Assembly: GCA_947494095.1 (NCBI GenBank)
Contig: CANLTI010000033.1
Coordinates: 1 to 54,643 of the forward strand
DNA: 54,643 bases
Direction: 5' to 3'
Source: an uncultured Pseudomonadales bacterium
Lineage (GTDB): Bacteria; Pseudomonadota; Gammaproteobacteria; Pseudomonadales; Cellvibrionaceae
The position numbers and the translations under genes are program-made. The notes below the pieces were generated by a model. The model saw nothing but the letters and a program-made list of their open reading frames with translations. It had not been told where the DNA came from and did no database searches. This document shows, piece after piece, positions 43,499 to 51,295 of the stretch (position 1 is its first letter; every line of letters begins with the position of its first letter).

Positions 43499-43768
43499 CT
43501 ATTTGGCATCACCGCCTAATTGTAATAAAGCATCAACGGCGGACTTGGCTTTGTTGTTGCGATCAAACAATAGCGGGTAATTGGTGCGCCCTTTTACTGG
43601 CCAGCCATTTAACCAGGAGTCACCATCATTAACTCCCCAAAAGGTGACGCGCTCGATATTGTTTGAGTAATTTAAAAACAAACCAAAAATATCTTTATAG
43701 CGCTGTGCTAATTCGGCATCTGCCGAAGAAAAGAACAATGAGGACATCCTAAGAGCTAAATTTATCAA
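43499..43768 (-). pseudogene. C-terminal fragment of a GH10 endo-xylanase
   Basis: About 75 residues correspond to the last part of a glycoside hydrolase family 10 barrel: AQRYKDIFGLFLNYS, then the diagnostic RVTFWGVNDGDSWLNGWP and NYPLLFDRN. The catalytic acid/base and nucleophile regions are missing, so it is a relic. The fragment ends near 43,750. A core motif lies about 90 bases further on, marking the edge of the mosaic region. Confidence 0.8.
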
Positions 43769-43840
43769 GACGCAAATCGGTTGTGCTATGAGGGTATTAA
43801 GGCCAGCTTTGGGTTTTAGGGCAATGCGACGACTATTAAA

Positions 43841-43860
43841 GCGAGTGCCTGCCCCTGCAA
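43841..43860 (+). repeat. Core motif copy a
   Basis: GCGAGTGCCTGCCCCTGCAA, one of twelve copies of the core motif in this region. It lies between the GH10 fragment and a large inverted repeat. Confidence 0.8.
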
Positions 43861-43871
43861 ATGTTCAAAAA

Positions 43872-43971
43872 GCCACCCATGCCATCCGTACAGGGCCTTA
43901 GAGGGCAGGATGCCGACTAGAGCCTACAGGGAAGTGCTCGCCGCGTGCCTTGAGTGGGTGGTATGGGTGGC
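43872..43971. repeat. Inverted repeat of about 100 bp
   Basis: GCCACCCATGCC at the left and GGTATGGGTGGC at the right form a 12-bp inverted repeat with one mismatch, enclosing 76 bases of GC-rich DNA. It is flanked on each side by a core motif (a at 43841, b at 44002). It is not clearly part of family A or B. Confidence 0.6.
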
Positions 43972-43975
43972 GCCC

Positions 43976-44251
43976 TCAGGCTTGCTCCGCCCAATCGTAA
44001 AGCGAGTGCCTGTCCCTGTATTTATAGCGCGTTGCTATCAAGCCTTTAATACCTGATTCCTTATATTTATGAATGTAAGTACGTAAAGTTTCATCATCGA
44101 TGAGTAAGGCCTCTTTAACTCCTTTTAGTGTCCAGCCGGTGCCCAATAATATTACTGCATTAATTTTATAAGCTGCACGCCGATTCGACTCGGCCTTATG
44201 GGCTGAGCGCAGGGTCATAATTTCTTCATCGGTAAGCCAAAGGTCTTTCAT
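43976..44251 (-). pseudogene. IS630-like helix-turn-helix fragment ending in core motif
   Basis: A 91-residue frame. Residues 1-75 look like the N-terminal HTH of IS630-type transposases (TDEEIMTLRSAHK, RRAAYKINAVILLGTGWTLK, YIHKYKESGIKGL). The catalytic DDE part is absent. The last residues (YRDRHSLYDWAEQA) are encoded by the core motif and its flank, so the gene was cut at the core. It is either a transposase relic or a small DNA-binding protein. Confidence 0.6.
44002..44020 (+). repeat. Core motif copy b
   Basis: GCGAGTGCCTGTCCCTGTA, placed exactly where the IS630-like reading frame stops matching its family. Confidence 0.75.
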
Positions 44252-44309
44252 GTGATGATTTTATCAAGAGATAAGAGTATTTCAATAGGCAGTGACTATT
44301 AAACCTAAA

Positions 44310-44847
44310 TTTCAAACGCCATGGGTATATTAGTTTTGAGTGTTTATGTTTGGAGGTTATTAAAGCTAGCGTCTGCCCTGTAAGTACCGTAAGTAAGTGG
44401 GCACCGCCGCGTATAGATTTCTCTGGCGCGTTCAAGCCATCCATGGTCACTCCATACGCGTTCCCAACGCATAAGGGCCCGAGAAATCAATCCCCGACGG
44501 TTTTGTGCGCATCTGTAAACTTGTTAAAACCAAATGATATTCGCTTTGAGTGTTGATGTTTTTGGGGGAGGGTATTGAGGTGAGCAAAACGAGTGCCTGT
44601 CTCTGCAAGTGCTCGATTTTATTTCATGCTTTGATGTGGTACCGCCGCGTATCAATTTCTCTGGCGCGCTCAAGCCATCCATGGGTACTGCATACGCGTT
44701 CTGGGCGCATAAGGACCTGAGAAATCAATCCCCGCCGGTTTTAAGCGTGCGTATCCGTAAGCTTGTTAAAATCAAATGATATTAGTTTTAGTGGTTATGG
44801 TTGGGGGGGTTAAAGCTAGTGTCTACAGTGAGTGCCTGCCCCTGCAA
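44310..44847 (+). repeat. Family B repeat array, two units
   Basis: Two tandem units of about 240 bp. Each unit is [hairpin block: accgccgcgtat...gatttctctgg...ccatccatgg...gagaaatcaatccccg] then [tail: cttgttaaaaccaaatgatatt...gtttttggggg] then [core]. Cores are at 44586-44608 and 44827-44847. The hairpin arms GATTTCTC and GAGAAATC are inverted. The upstream edge has a degenerate core (gcgtctgccctgtaagt). Confidence 0.8.
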
Positions 44848-45755
44848 TTATTAAAAGCTTTTAAGCCGGGCTTATTCACGTATTTATTGTAAATATGGAA
44901 AAGACTTGCTCCTATAAAAATTGCAATAAAGGTACTTGCTAGTGGTGCATCATCAATTATTTTTTCTGAAATAGATTTTATCTGAAAATGCGTGAGGTAT
45001 ATGAATAAAGATCCCGCGGCAATATAGTAAACTGGAGTCATTATTTTTTGGGGTAAACTGATAGGGATTTTAATTGTGAGTAGTAGATAGCTTAAAATCA
45101 AATAATAATTAAAATTACCGTAAGCCACATAAGACATTAATGTAAAACCTAAAAACGATAATAACTTCTCAAAAATCGATTCAGTAAAGCGAGCAGAGAA
45201 TCCGAACGCCATCAGCCATAACATGAGCCAAGGCACTCTACGCATCAAATGATCGGCATCCCAAATGGCTTCACTGAAGAAGAAAATAGCGCATGATGTT
45301 AATAAGAATATAATGCATGCTGTTTTTATTTTTTCTAATAAAAATTTACGTACAGGCTTTATTGATAAGATAATGAGTAAAATTATTTGTAGTTGGATAT
45401 AAACTTCAATAAACCAATAAGAGAATCCATTGGGGTGCATGTTTGGCGTAAAATTACTCACCATTAAAATATCTTGCCACCTTAGCGGGCCATAATATAA
45501 ATGTAGTAAGAGCGTATAAATCATACAGGGAATGATGACTTTGATAATCATTATGACTATAGGTAATACACTGTTTGAAACCAAAATTTCATTCAATTTA
45601 AATGTTGCTATGTTGTAGCCTACCATCACCATTAAAAAGTAAGCGCCGCCACCGCCATACTCAAAAAGCTCAAAGTGCCCAGCTACAATTAATGAGATTG
45701 CAAGAAATCTTAAGACGGTTGGTATATCGGAATATATTTTTGTATGATTAGTCAA
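44823..45755 (-). CDS. Acyltransferase-3-type membrane protein ending in a core motif
   Basis: A 310-residue polytopic protein with about nine helices. The N-terminal VLRFLAISLIVAGHFELFEYGGGGAYFLM matches the Acyltransferase_3 family start, which acetylates surface glycans or lipids using acyl donors. Conserved His is in AGHFE. The C-terminal CRGRHSL is encoded by the core motif of the adjacent repeat array, so the native tail was replaced. It is strongly A+T-rich compared with its neighbours and is flanked on both sides by family B arrays, which suggests horizontal acquisition. Confidence 0.65.
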   Translation of the reverse strand: MTNHTKIYSDIPTVLRFLAISLIVAGHFELFEYGGGGAYFLMVMVGYNIATFKLNEILVSNSVLPIVIMIIKVIIPCMIYTLLLHLYYGPLRWQDILMVSNFTPNMHPNGFSYWFIEVYIQLQIILLIILSIKPVRKFLLEKIKTACIIFLLTSCAIFFFSEAIWDADHLMRRVPWLMLWLMAFGFSARFTESIFEKLLSFLGFTLMSYVAYGNFNYYLILSYLLLTIKIPISLPQKIMTPVYYIAAGSLFIYLTHFQIKSISEKIIDDAPLASTFIAIFIGASLFHIYNKYVNKPGLKAFNNCRGRHSL

Positions 45756-46015
45756 TTAAAATTACTCGTAATTTTTTGTATACTGTAGATTAATTTCTAC
45801 GTTTATTTTTTAGTTAATACATTATTTTTGCGTAAGAGTAAAGTATTTTTAATTGGTTAGCTACTGTCGAAATAATATACATGCCAAGCCCGCCTGGTCA
45901 TAAGGTTAGAGTTTTTTGTAAAACTATTATTTTTTTAAGAGTTGTCAAGCTGTCGTCTAAAGAAGTAGTAGAGTTGAGGTGTTGCTCAGAGGTGGAGTTT
46001 GAGGTGTTCAGGGTA
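45756..46015. other. AT-rich gap upstream of the acyltransferase
   Basis: Probably holds the minus-strand promoter of the acyltransferase gene. No gene seen. The short open frames here are repeat-derived. Confidence 0.4.
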
Positions 46016-46518
46016 TCCTGCCCGTAAAACGAATGCCTGTCCTTGCAAGTACTCGATTTTATTTCATACATTGATATAGCACCGCCGCGTATAGATTCCT
46101 CTGGCACGTTCAAGCCATCCATGGGCACTCCATACGCGTTCCCGACGCATAAGGGCCCGAGAAATCAACCCCCGTCGGTTTTAAGCGTGCGCATCTGTAA
46201 ACTTGTTAAAACCAAATGATATTCGCTTTGAGTGTTGATGTTTTTGGGGGAGGGTATTAAGGCGAGCAAAACGAGTGCCTGTCCCAGCAAGTGCTCGATT
46301 TTATTTCATGCTTTGATGTGGTACCGCCGCGTATCGATTCCTCTGGCGCGTTCAAGCCATCCGTGGGCACTCCATACGCGTTCCCGACACGTAAGGGCCT
46401 GAGAAATCAATCCCCGCCGGCTTTAAGCGCGCGTGCCGGTAAGTTTGTTAAAACCAAATGATATTAGCCTTGAGTGTTTATGCTTGGAGGTTATTAAAAA
46501 GAGTGCCTGTCTCTGCAA
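46016..46518 (+). repeat. Family B repeat array, two units with three cores
   Basis: Cores e (46026-46048), f (46268-46290) and g (46496-46518) are spaced by 242 and 228 bases, each pair enclosing one hairpin block and one tail as in the 44.3-kb array. Core f is flanked by GAGCA and TGCTC, so the core can form a small stem. Phage tail coding begins immediately after core g. Confidence 0.82.
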
Positions 46519-47555
46519 GTACTGCGGGCCAGTCAATTGATGATCTACTCGGTAGCCAAAAAAAGTTTAATTTGCTCACGGATGAGGGGGCCAAAGGCGC
46601 TACCGCCTATAGCCGCTCATTTAATCATTTGCGCGGCACGGTGAGTACAGCCTGGGCCGAGATAGCCGGTATTGCCGGCGGTGAAATGACGGGCGAAATA
46701 GACTCGCTCACGCAAAGCGTTGGTGATTTTGTGCGTGAAAATAAAACACAGCTGGTGGGTACGCTAAAAGATATTAGTGGCGGTATTCGTGAGTTTGTGG
46801 GTGGTGTTGTGTGGGCGGCTAGTGGCGTTAATCGCTTGGTGCAAGGTTTGGGCGGCTGGAAGGTTGTGGGCGGCGCGGTCGCGTCTTTATTCGCGGCAAA
46901 AGTGATTGTTAGTGTTGTTGGGTTGACCGTCAGTGTTTTTGGTTTGGTGAGTGCGTTGGGTGCAGGCAGTGCAGCGATGGCCGCCTTTAATTTTATTGTT
47001 GCAGCCAACCCTATTGGGTTAGCCGTTGTGGGTGTTGCGGCATTCATTGGTGCGGGCTGGGCGCTATATCGTAACTGGGGCGAGGTGACCGATTGGTTTA
47101 GTGCGAAGCTTTCGTGGTTTGGTGATGCGTTCCCAAAAACGTTTGGCTTATTAAAAACGATTTTTGATTATTCGCCTGTTGGTTTGGTTGTGAATAATTG
47201 GCGGCCTGTGTTTGATTTTTTTAAGAGCAATGGCGGGGTCATTGTTGATTATTTATTGAGCCCCATTAGCGCGGTTATTGATGCGTTTGAAGTCGTGGGC
47301 TCAATGTGGTCTGAATATTTTGGCGGTAATCATGAGATTAAAGTGACTGCCCCTAATATTGAGTCACAGCAAAAGTTATTGTCACAAGTGGTGTCACAAG
47401 TGGCGCCTGCGAGTCAAGGGGCGACGGTTCACCAGCGGGTTGAGCGCATTGAAATTGTCGCAGCTCCTGGTCAATCACCCGAAGCGCTTGGCGCAGCCGT
47501 TGGCGATGCGCTATCGGGTTTATATAGCCAACCACTTTATGATTTACCAAAGTAA
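46519..47555 (+). pseudogene. 5'-truncated phage tail tape-measure protein
   Basis: About 345 residues of the C-terminal part of a P2-type tape measure (gpT). They include STAWAEIAGIAGGEMT, a run of hydrophobic segments (ASLFAAKVIVSVVGLTVSVF and AVVGVAAFIGAGWALYRNWG), and WFSAKLSWFGDAF. The open frame formally extends to 46458, but its first 20 residues (including RVPVSAS) translate the repeat tail and core. The usually much longer N-terminal part is lost. Downstream gpU, gpX and gpD homologues keep the P2 order. Confidence 0.8.
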
Positions 47556-47569
47556 TGTAAGGGGATTCA

Positions 47570-47974
47570 ATGGCCAGTACATTGTTGAAGTTGGGCGGTT
47601 TTAAATTTAGTACGAGCACAGCGGCTTTTAATCGCATGGTTAAAAAACACAGTTGGCGTTGGGCTGCGCAAGCGCGATTTGGCAATAATGATTTGCTGCA
47701 ATATACCGGTAAAGATGCCGCGACTATCTCTTTGGTGGGCATTGTGGCGACGCAGAGAGAGGGTGTTGGTATTGGCCGTATCGATGAGTTGGTGGCGATT
47801 GGTGATTTAGCGACACCCCAGTTATTGGTGGCCGGCACGGGTGAGGTTATGGGTTACTGGGTGATGATGAATGCTGAAGAAGTCGGCACCCGCTTTGTCG
47901 CCGGCGGCGCCCCGCGCAGGCAAGAATTTACGTTGGAGTTAAAGTTTTATGGCGAGGACTTACATAACGCTTGA
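47570..47974 (+). CDS. P2-type phage tail completion protein GpU
   Basis: A 134-residue protein with the family pattern LLKLGGFKFSTSTAAFN at the N-terminus and RQEFTLELKFYGED at the C-terminus. GpU is involved in tail tube completion of contractile-tailed phages. It overlaps the next gene (GpX) by 26 bases. Confidence 0.85.
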   Translation: MASTLLKLGGFKFSTSTAAFNRMVKKHSWRWAAQARFGNNDLLQYTGKDAATISLVGIVATQREGVGIGRIDELVAIGDLATPQLLVAGTGEVMGYWVMMNAEEVGTRFVAGGAPRRQEFTLELKFYGEDLHNA

Positions 47975-48158
47975 AGGCGATGTGCTTGATCGCATTTGCT
48001 GGCATGAGTATGGCGATGAGAGCCGCTTTGTGGATGTGTTAGAGGCTAATCCTGATTTGGCGCAATACCATCCTGTGTTGCCGGCAGGCTTGATTGTTGT
48101 GCTGCCTGATTTTGGGCCAAGGATTGAGGCGGCAAAGGTGGTGAGTTTATGGGATTAA
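47949..48158 (+). CDS. P2-type phage tail protein GpX
   Basis: A 69-residue LysM-like protein: GDVLDRICWHEYG and NPDLAQYHPVLPAGLIVVLP are the family pattern. It bridges gpU and gpD in the P2 tail operon, as here. Confidence 0.88.
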   Translation: MARTYITLEGDVLDRICWHEYGDESRFVDVLEANPDLAQYHPVLPAGLIVVLPDFGPRIEAAKVVSLWD

Positions 48159-48170
48159 GGTGGTGAGCTT

Positions 48171-49160
48171 ATGGGATTAGTGTTTAAGGTCGAAGCCGGC
48201 GGCAAGGATATTACAGCCGCAATTGCTCAAAACTTAGAGGTGCTACGCATTACAGATAAAGCGGGGACTCAAAGCGATGCATTGGCCATTGTGTTGGCGG
48301 CAGAGGGCTCAATAGCGCTGCCTCCTGCGGGTGTTGCGCTCAGTGTATCGCTGGGCTTTGGCGGGGCATTAAAGCCCAAGGGGCGCTTTGTGGTGGGCGG
48401 TATAGGCGAAAGTGGCTGGCCGCGCAAAATAATGATTAACGCAAGTGCCGCATCACTGAACAGTGATCGCGGCGAAGCGGTTATGCAAAGTCAAAAAACG
48501 CGTGCATGGGATGATGTGTCACTGCCCGATATTGTTCAAAAAATCGCGGCTGAGCATGGCTTAAAGCCTAAGGTATCTGCTGAGTTCGCGGCGGTTCGGT
48601 TTGATCACCTTGATCAAACCGCTGAGAGCGATTTAAATTTTTTACGGCGCTTGGCCATTGAGCGCGGTGCGATGATGAAGCCCGCCTCGGGTTTTTTGTT
48701 GTTTGTGGCAGAGGGCGTAGCCAAGAGCGCAAGCGGTGTTGATTTGCCCGTTGTTTCATTGAACGCCTCGCAGTGCTCGGTATACAGCTATAAGAGCGCT
48801 TCGGCTAAGGGGGTTAAGCGTGTGCGTGCTAGCTATAGTGATGAGGCGAAAGGCGTAGCCGGCAGTGTTGAAGTGGGTGCGGGTGAGCCTGCATTTACCA
48901 TGGCTTATACCTATACGACAAAGCAAGAGGCTGAGGCGGCCGCAACGGCTCATCTGCGGTCTTCTGAGGGGGGCAAAGAGTCATTCACAGCAACAGCACC
49001 TCTTTCGCCCGACTTGCTTAATGCCGCCGCTGAAGGGCGCGTGGAGGTCTCTGGTTTTGACGCTGTGATTAATGGCTTGTGGCGTATCGATTCTGCTGAT
49101 TTTTCGATTAAGCGAAATGGTGGGTCGTTGAGTGTTGCGTGTGATCGTGTGCTGGCTTAA
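48171..49160 (+). CDS. P2-type late control/baseplate hub protein GpD
   Basis: A 329-residue protein of the GpD/VgrG-N-like hub fold (AEHGLKPKVSAEFAAVRFDHLDQTAESDLNFLRRLAIERGAMM pattern, here quoted by its blocks LDQTAESDLNFL and LAIERGAMMK). It forms the tail-tip hub in Myoviridae and tailocins. The gene looks intact and ends the tail block; no downstream ogr, integrase or lysis gene is seen. Confidence 0.87.
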   Translation: MGLVFKVEAGGKDITAAIAQNLEVLRITDKAGTQSDALAIVLAAEGSIALPPAGVALSVSLGFGGALKPKGRFVVGGIGESGWPRKIMINASAASLNSDRGEAVMQSQKTRAWDDVSLPDIVQKIAAEHGLKPKVSAEFAAVRFDHLDQTAESDLNFLRRLAIERGAMMKPASGFLLFVAEGVAKSASGVDLPVVSLNASQCSVYSYKSASAKGVKRVRASYSDEAKGVAGSVEVGAGEPAFTMAYTYTTKQEAEAAATAHLRSSEGGKESFTATAPLSPDLLNAAAEGRVEVSGFDAVINGLWRIDSADFSIKRNGGSLSVACDRVLA

Positions 49161-49599
49161 TGGTTGGTTGGTGTAGTGGTTTTTTAGGCTCTTAGTTTTC
49201 AATAAGCACGGCGGGTCTTAGAGGCTTCGCTGTGTCTGTTCTCTCCACCTTGTAGGCATAGGCCTGCTGTCAGTATGTCCGCTTTCCTTAGTGCTCTCTT
49301 ATTTCCTATCTATAGTCTGTTATGGTTTTTTTATTTCCTTTGTTTATGTGTTAATTATATTTTCATTTTTTATTGCTTTTTGGCGTTAATTATTTCATTG
49401 GGAGTATTGTTGGCGTGGTAGTGTTGGTGTCAATGCTTAGGGGATTTATTGACTGTTAAAAGATAGGTTGATGTGGCGACCTTGTGCCCTAGCGTTGGGA
49501 GGTGTGGTGTTTACTTTCTTGAAATTAGGCTGGTCAGGGCGAGGGTTAGTGTGGCCTGAGTTCTGGCTGATAAACTGTTAGGTAAAAAAGGAAAATAAT
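49161..49599. other. Noncoding gap after tail block
   Basis: About 440 bases without a credible gene. A possible attC simple site GTTAGGT occurs at 49577-49583, directly before the small zinc-ribbon gene, but the DNA before it does not fold into an obvious attC stem. Confidence 0.4.
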
Positions 49600-49764
49600 A
49601 TGTCAATCGTAAAGTTTATATGTCATAGCTGTGAAAAAGAATCAGAGTTTGAAACTAAAGGAGCTAGCATGATGCTGCTGGATGACACAACACTGAGGCC
49701 AGTTACATATGTACCAAATTGCTCGCACTGTAATAAGCAATGTACGGTCACTGTTAGAAAATGA
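49600..49764 (+). CDS. Small zinc-ribbon-like protein
   Basis: A 54-residue protein with two CxxC pairs, FICHSCEKE near the start and PNCSHCNKQC near the end, suggesting one zinc site. AAGGA lies about 6 bases upstream of the ATG. The stop overlaps the next gene's ATG (ATGA), so both are translated together. Too short for family assignment; small Cys-rich proteins of this type are common in integron cassettes. Confidence 0.65.
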   Translation: MSIVKFICHSCEKESEFETKGASMMLLDDTTLRPVTYVPNCSHCNKQCTVTVRK

Positions 49765-50162
49765 ATGAGCCTGTTCAGTCAGTACCTCCATCGCATGAAG
49801 ATATTTTCTATGTGAAGTGGGGTGAAGAAACAGTAAAGAAAAACATAGAAAATGCCCATGCTGTTTTAACTCAGTTTTTAACACTTAATGTCAGTTTAAT
49901 GGGGGGCAGTATAGTTTTTCTTGATCCCAAATATATAAATAAAATTTGGCTTATTACTTTACTTTCACTATTCTTTATTGGCCTGTGTATTTCTTTCGTT
50001 GGCTTGTTACCTCATGAGTCAACTATTTCTTGTATATCTCCATCCGAGATAAAGCTTCATAAGAAACAGGCACTTTGTAAAAAAAGGTGTTTTATGTGGT
50101 GTTGTGCGGTTGCAACGGGTGGGGGGTTAGTAGTTTTAGCTTTCGGCGTTATATTTACCTAA
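49761..50162 (+). CDS. Small membrane protein of unknown function
   Basis: A 133-residue protein with a soluble N-terminus (HEDIFYVKWGEETVKKN) and three hydrophobic segments (FLTLNVSLMGGSIVFL, IWLITLLSLFFIGLCISFVG, VATGGGLVVLAFGVIF). Its stop codon TAA lies inside ACCTAAC, an attC R''-like site, as cassette genes commonly end. Coupled to the zinc-ribbon gene. No function recognised. Confidence 0.7.
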   Translation: MNEPVQSVPPSHEDIFYVKWGEETVKKNIENAHAVLTQFLTLNVSLMGGSIVFLDPKYINKIWLITLLSLFFIGLCISFVGLLPHESTISCISPSEIKLHKKQALCKKRCFMWCCAVATGGGLVVLAFGVIFT

Positions 50163-50239
50163 CGCTTGTATCACACGCAAAAACTGCGTCGCTCCGTTTG
50201 TGTATGGGCTTAGCCCATTTTACACAAATTACACCGTTT
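50157..50239 (+). other. Half attC-like site
   Basis: R''-like ACCTAAC at 50157-50163, then an imperfect stem (TTTGTGTATGGGCTTAGCCCA and TTTTACACAAA, arms only quoted). The expected R' GTTRRRY end is replaced by the core motif starting at 50240. Confidence 0.5.
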
Positions 50240-50262
50240 TTCTGGGACAGACACTCTTTTTA
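50240..50262 (-). repeat. Core motif copy h
   Basis: TTCTGGGACAGACACTCTT, the reverse complement of the core with two changes. It joins the half attC site to an unrelated gene 3' end. Confidence 0.75.
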
Positions 50263-50279
50263 ACAAGCATACAAAGATT

Positions 50280-50369
50280 ATGCGAGGCGAAATATTAAGG
50301 TTATATATTAATGATCTGGATACTTGTTTTCCGCAACTTAACAAAGCTAGCCAGCAGGGCGCAGCATAG
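50280..50369 (+). pseudogene. 3' remnant of a cassette gene running into attC
   Basis: A 29-residue frame (RLYINDLDTCFPQLNKA) whose stop lies in the attC stem. Its upstream part is missing, cut at core h. It is probably the tail of a lost cassette gene. Confidence 0.4.
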
Positions 50370-50396
50370 CTGCGCTTCTGCTAGCAGGTGTTAGGT
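50336..50396 (+). other. Complete attC-like recombination site, 61 bp
   Basis: R'' ACTTAAC at 50336-50342 and R' GTTAGGT at 50390-50396 are complementary apart from one G-T pair. Between them GCTAGC...GCGCAGC pairs with GCTGCGC...GCTAGC with unpaired bases, and the loop is ATA. This is the layout recognised by integron integrases on the folded strand. No integrase gene is in the window. Confidence 0.65.
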
Positions 50397-50437
50397 AAAT
50401 GAAGAAAGGACTGTACGCACCAGCCTAGAATTATCAA

Positions 50438-50596
50438 CTAGTTTTTACAACCGTTTTTATTGCAAGTGATAGGGCTATTAGTATTAGTCCAGTGGGAAGG
50501 ATGACCGGTAGTACTAATTCCACAACCAGTTTTTGTTCCTTTTTTCCCTTGGTGAATAATACTCTCGCCATTTGGTGGAGAATGTCTTACAGCCAT
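50438..50596 (-). CDS. Small protein of unknown function, antisense orientation
   Basis: A 52-residue frame (MAVRHSPPNGESIIHQGKKG to CNKNGCKN), Gly/Asn/Thr/Cys-rich and hydrophilic. AAAGGG lies about 10 bases before the ATG. It is oriented against its neighbours, and it follows the attC R' site, so it would be a reversed cassette gene. No family recognised. Confidence 0.5.
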   Translation of the reverse strand: MAVRHSPPNGESIIHQGKKGTKTGCGISTTGHPSHWTNTNSPITCNKNGCKN

Positions 50597-50690
50597 AATC
50601 GTATACCCTTTATTTTTTTTAATTTAAATTTTGATCAATGAAGACATATTAAGGTTTAGTAGGGAAAACTAATTGTGTCAATAGCGTTTT

Positions 50691-50713
50691 GCTGGGACAG
50701 GAACTCGTTTTTT
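50691..50713 (-). repeat. Core motif copy i
   Basis: GCTGGGACAGGAACTCGTTT. It lies 60 bases before the kwaA start, between the reversed small gene and the Kiwa-like pair. Confidence 0.75.
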
Positions 50714-50774
50714 GCCTGATAAATTGTGTGTATTCAATTCGTAGTTAGTGGGGCGTTGTAGTTATGGGTGGTAA

Positions 50775-51293
50775 GTGTTAAGCACAATTGCAAAAATTCT
50801 ACTCACGAGCACAGCAATAGCTCCGGTTGGATTTACTTATGCGTGGGTCGCTTGGTTTAACGGTGATGAATTGTTTTCAGCATTAGCAATCTCTGGTTCC
50901 TTGTTCTTGGTGCTTGTATGTATTTGGATGCTTAGATATGCAAAGAATAGCCTCGAAGAATTCCCTTTTACGGTTGCGACTGTTGAGGCTGCCGATCGGG
51001 AGAATATGGGTTTTTTGTTGCTATATCTCTTACCTCTTTTCACTTCTAGTTTTAGTTCTCTAAATTGGGTTGTTTGGGTGCCAACACTCATCATCTTTGC
51101 GATTATCACTAGCACCGGTTATAGCTATCATTTCAACCCGTTACTGGGTGTTATGAGGTGGCATTTCTATAAGGTTGGAACGCCTGAAGGCGTTACTTAT
51201 GTGCTAATAACCAAAAAAGAACTAAGGCACGCTAGCCAGCCACTTTCTGTTGCTCAACTTACCGAATATATTGTTATAGACATAGAGGGTTAA
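50775..51293 (+). CDS. KwaA-like membrane protein of a Kiwa anti-phage system
   Basis: A 172-residue protein with four hydrophobic segments (residues 7-28, 33-55, 77-98, 101-120) and a cytoplasmic tail with FNPLLGVMRWHFYKVGTPEG and YVLITKKELR. Size, four-helix layout and pairing with a DUF4868 protein match KwaA, the membrane sensor of Kiwa. The start is GTG. The downstream gene begins 2 bases after the stop. Assignment depends mainly on the partner. Confidence 0.65.
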   Translation: MLSTIAKILLTSTAIAPVGFTYAWVAWFNGDELFSALAISGSLFLVLVCIWMLRYAKNSLEEFPFTVATVEAADRENMGFLLLYLLPLFTSSFSSLNWVVWVPTLIIFAIITSTGYSYHFNPLLGVMRWHFYKVGTPEGVTYVLITKKELRHASQPLSVAQLTEYIVIDIEG

Positions 51294-51295
51294 CA

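Noticed and set aside
44226..44450. Small genes inside family B repeats (also 45898-46128, 44350-44556)
   Set aside because: They only translate the repeat and core sequence, and the same peptides recur at each copy.
44310..46518. CRISPR array
   Set aside because: Units are about 240 bp, similar to each other throughout, with no short unique spacers and no cas genes.
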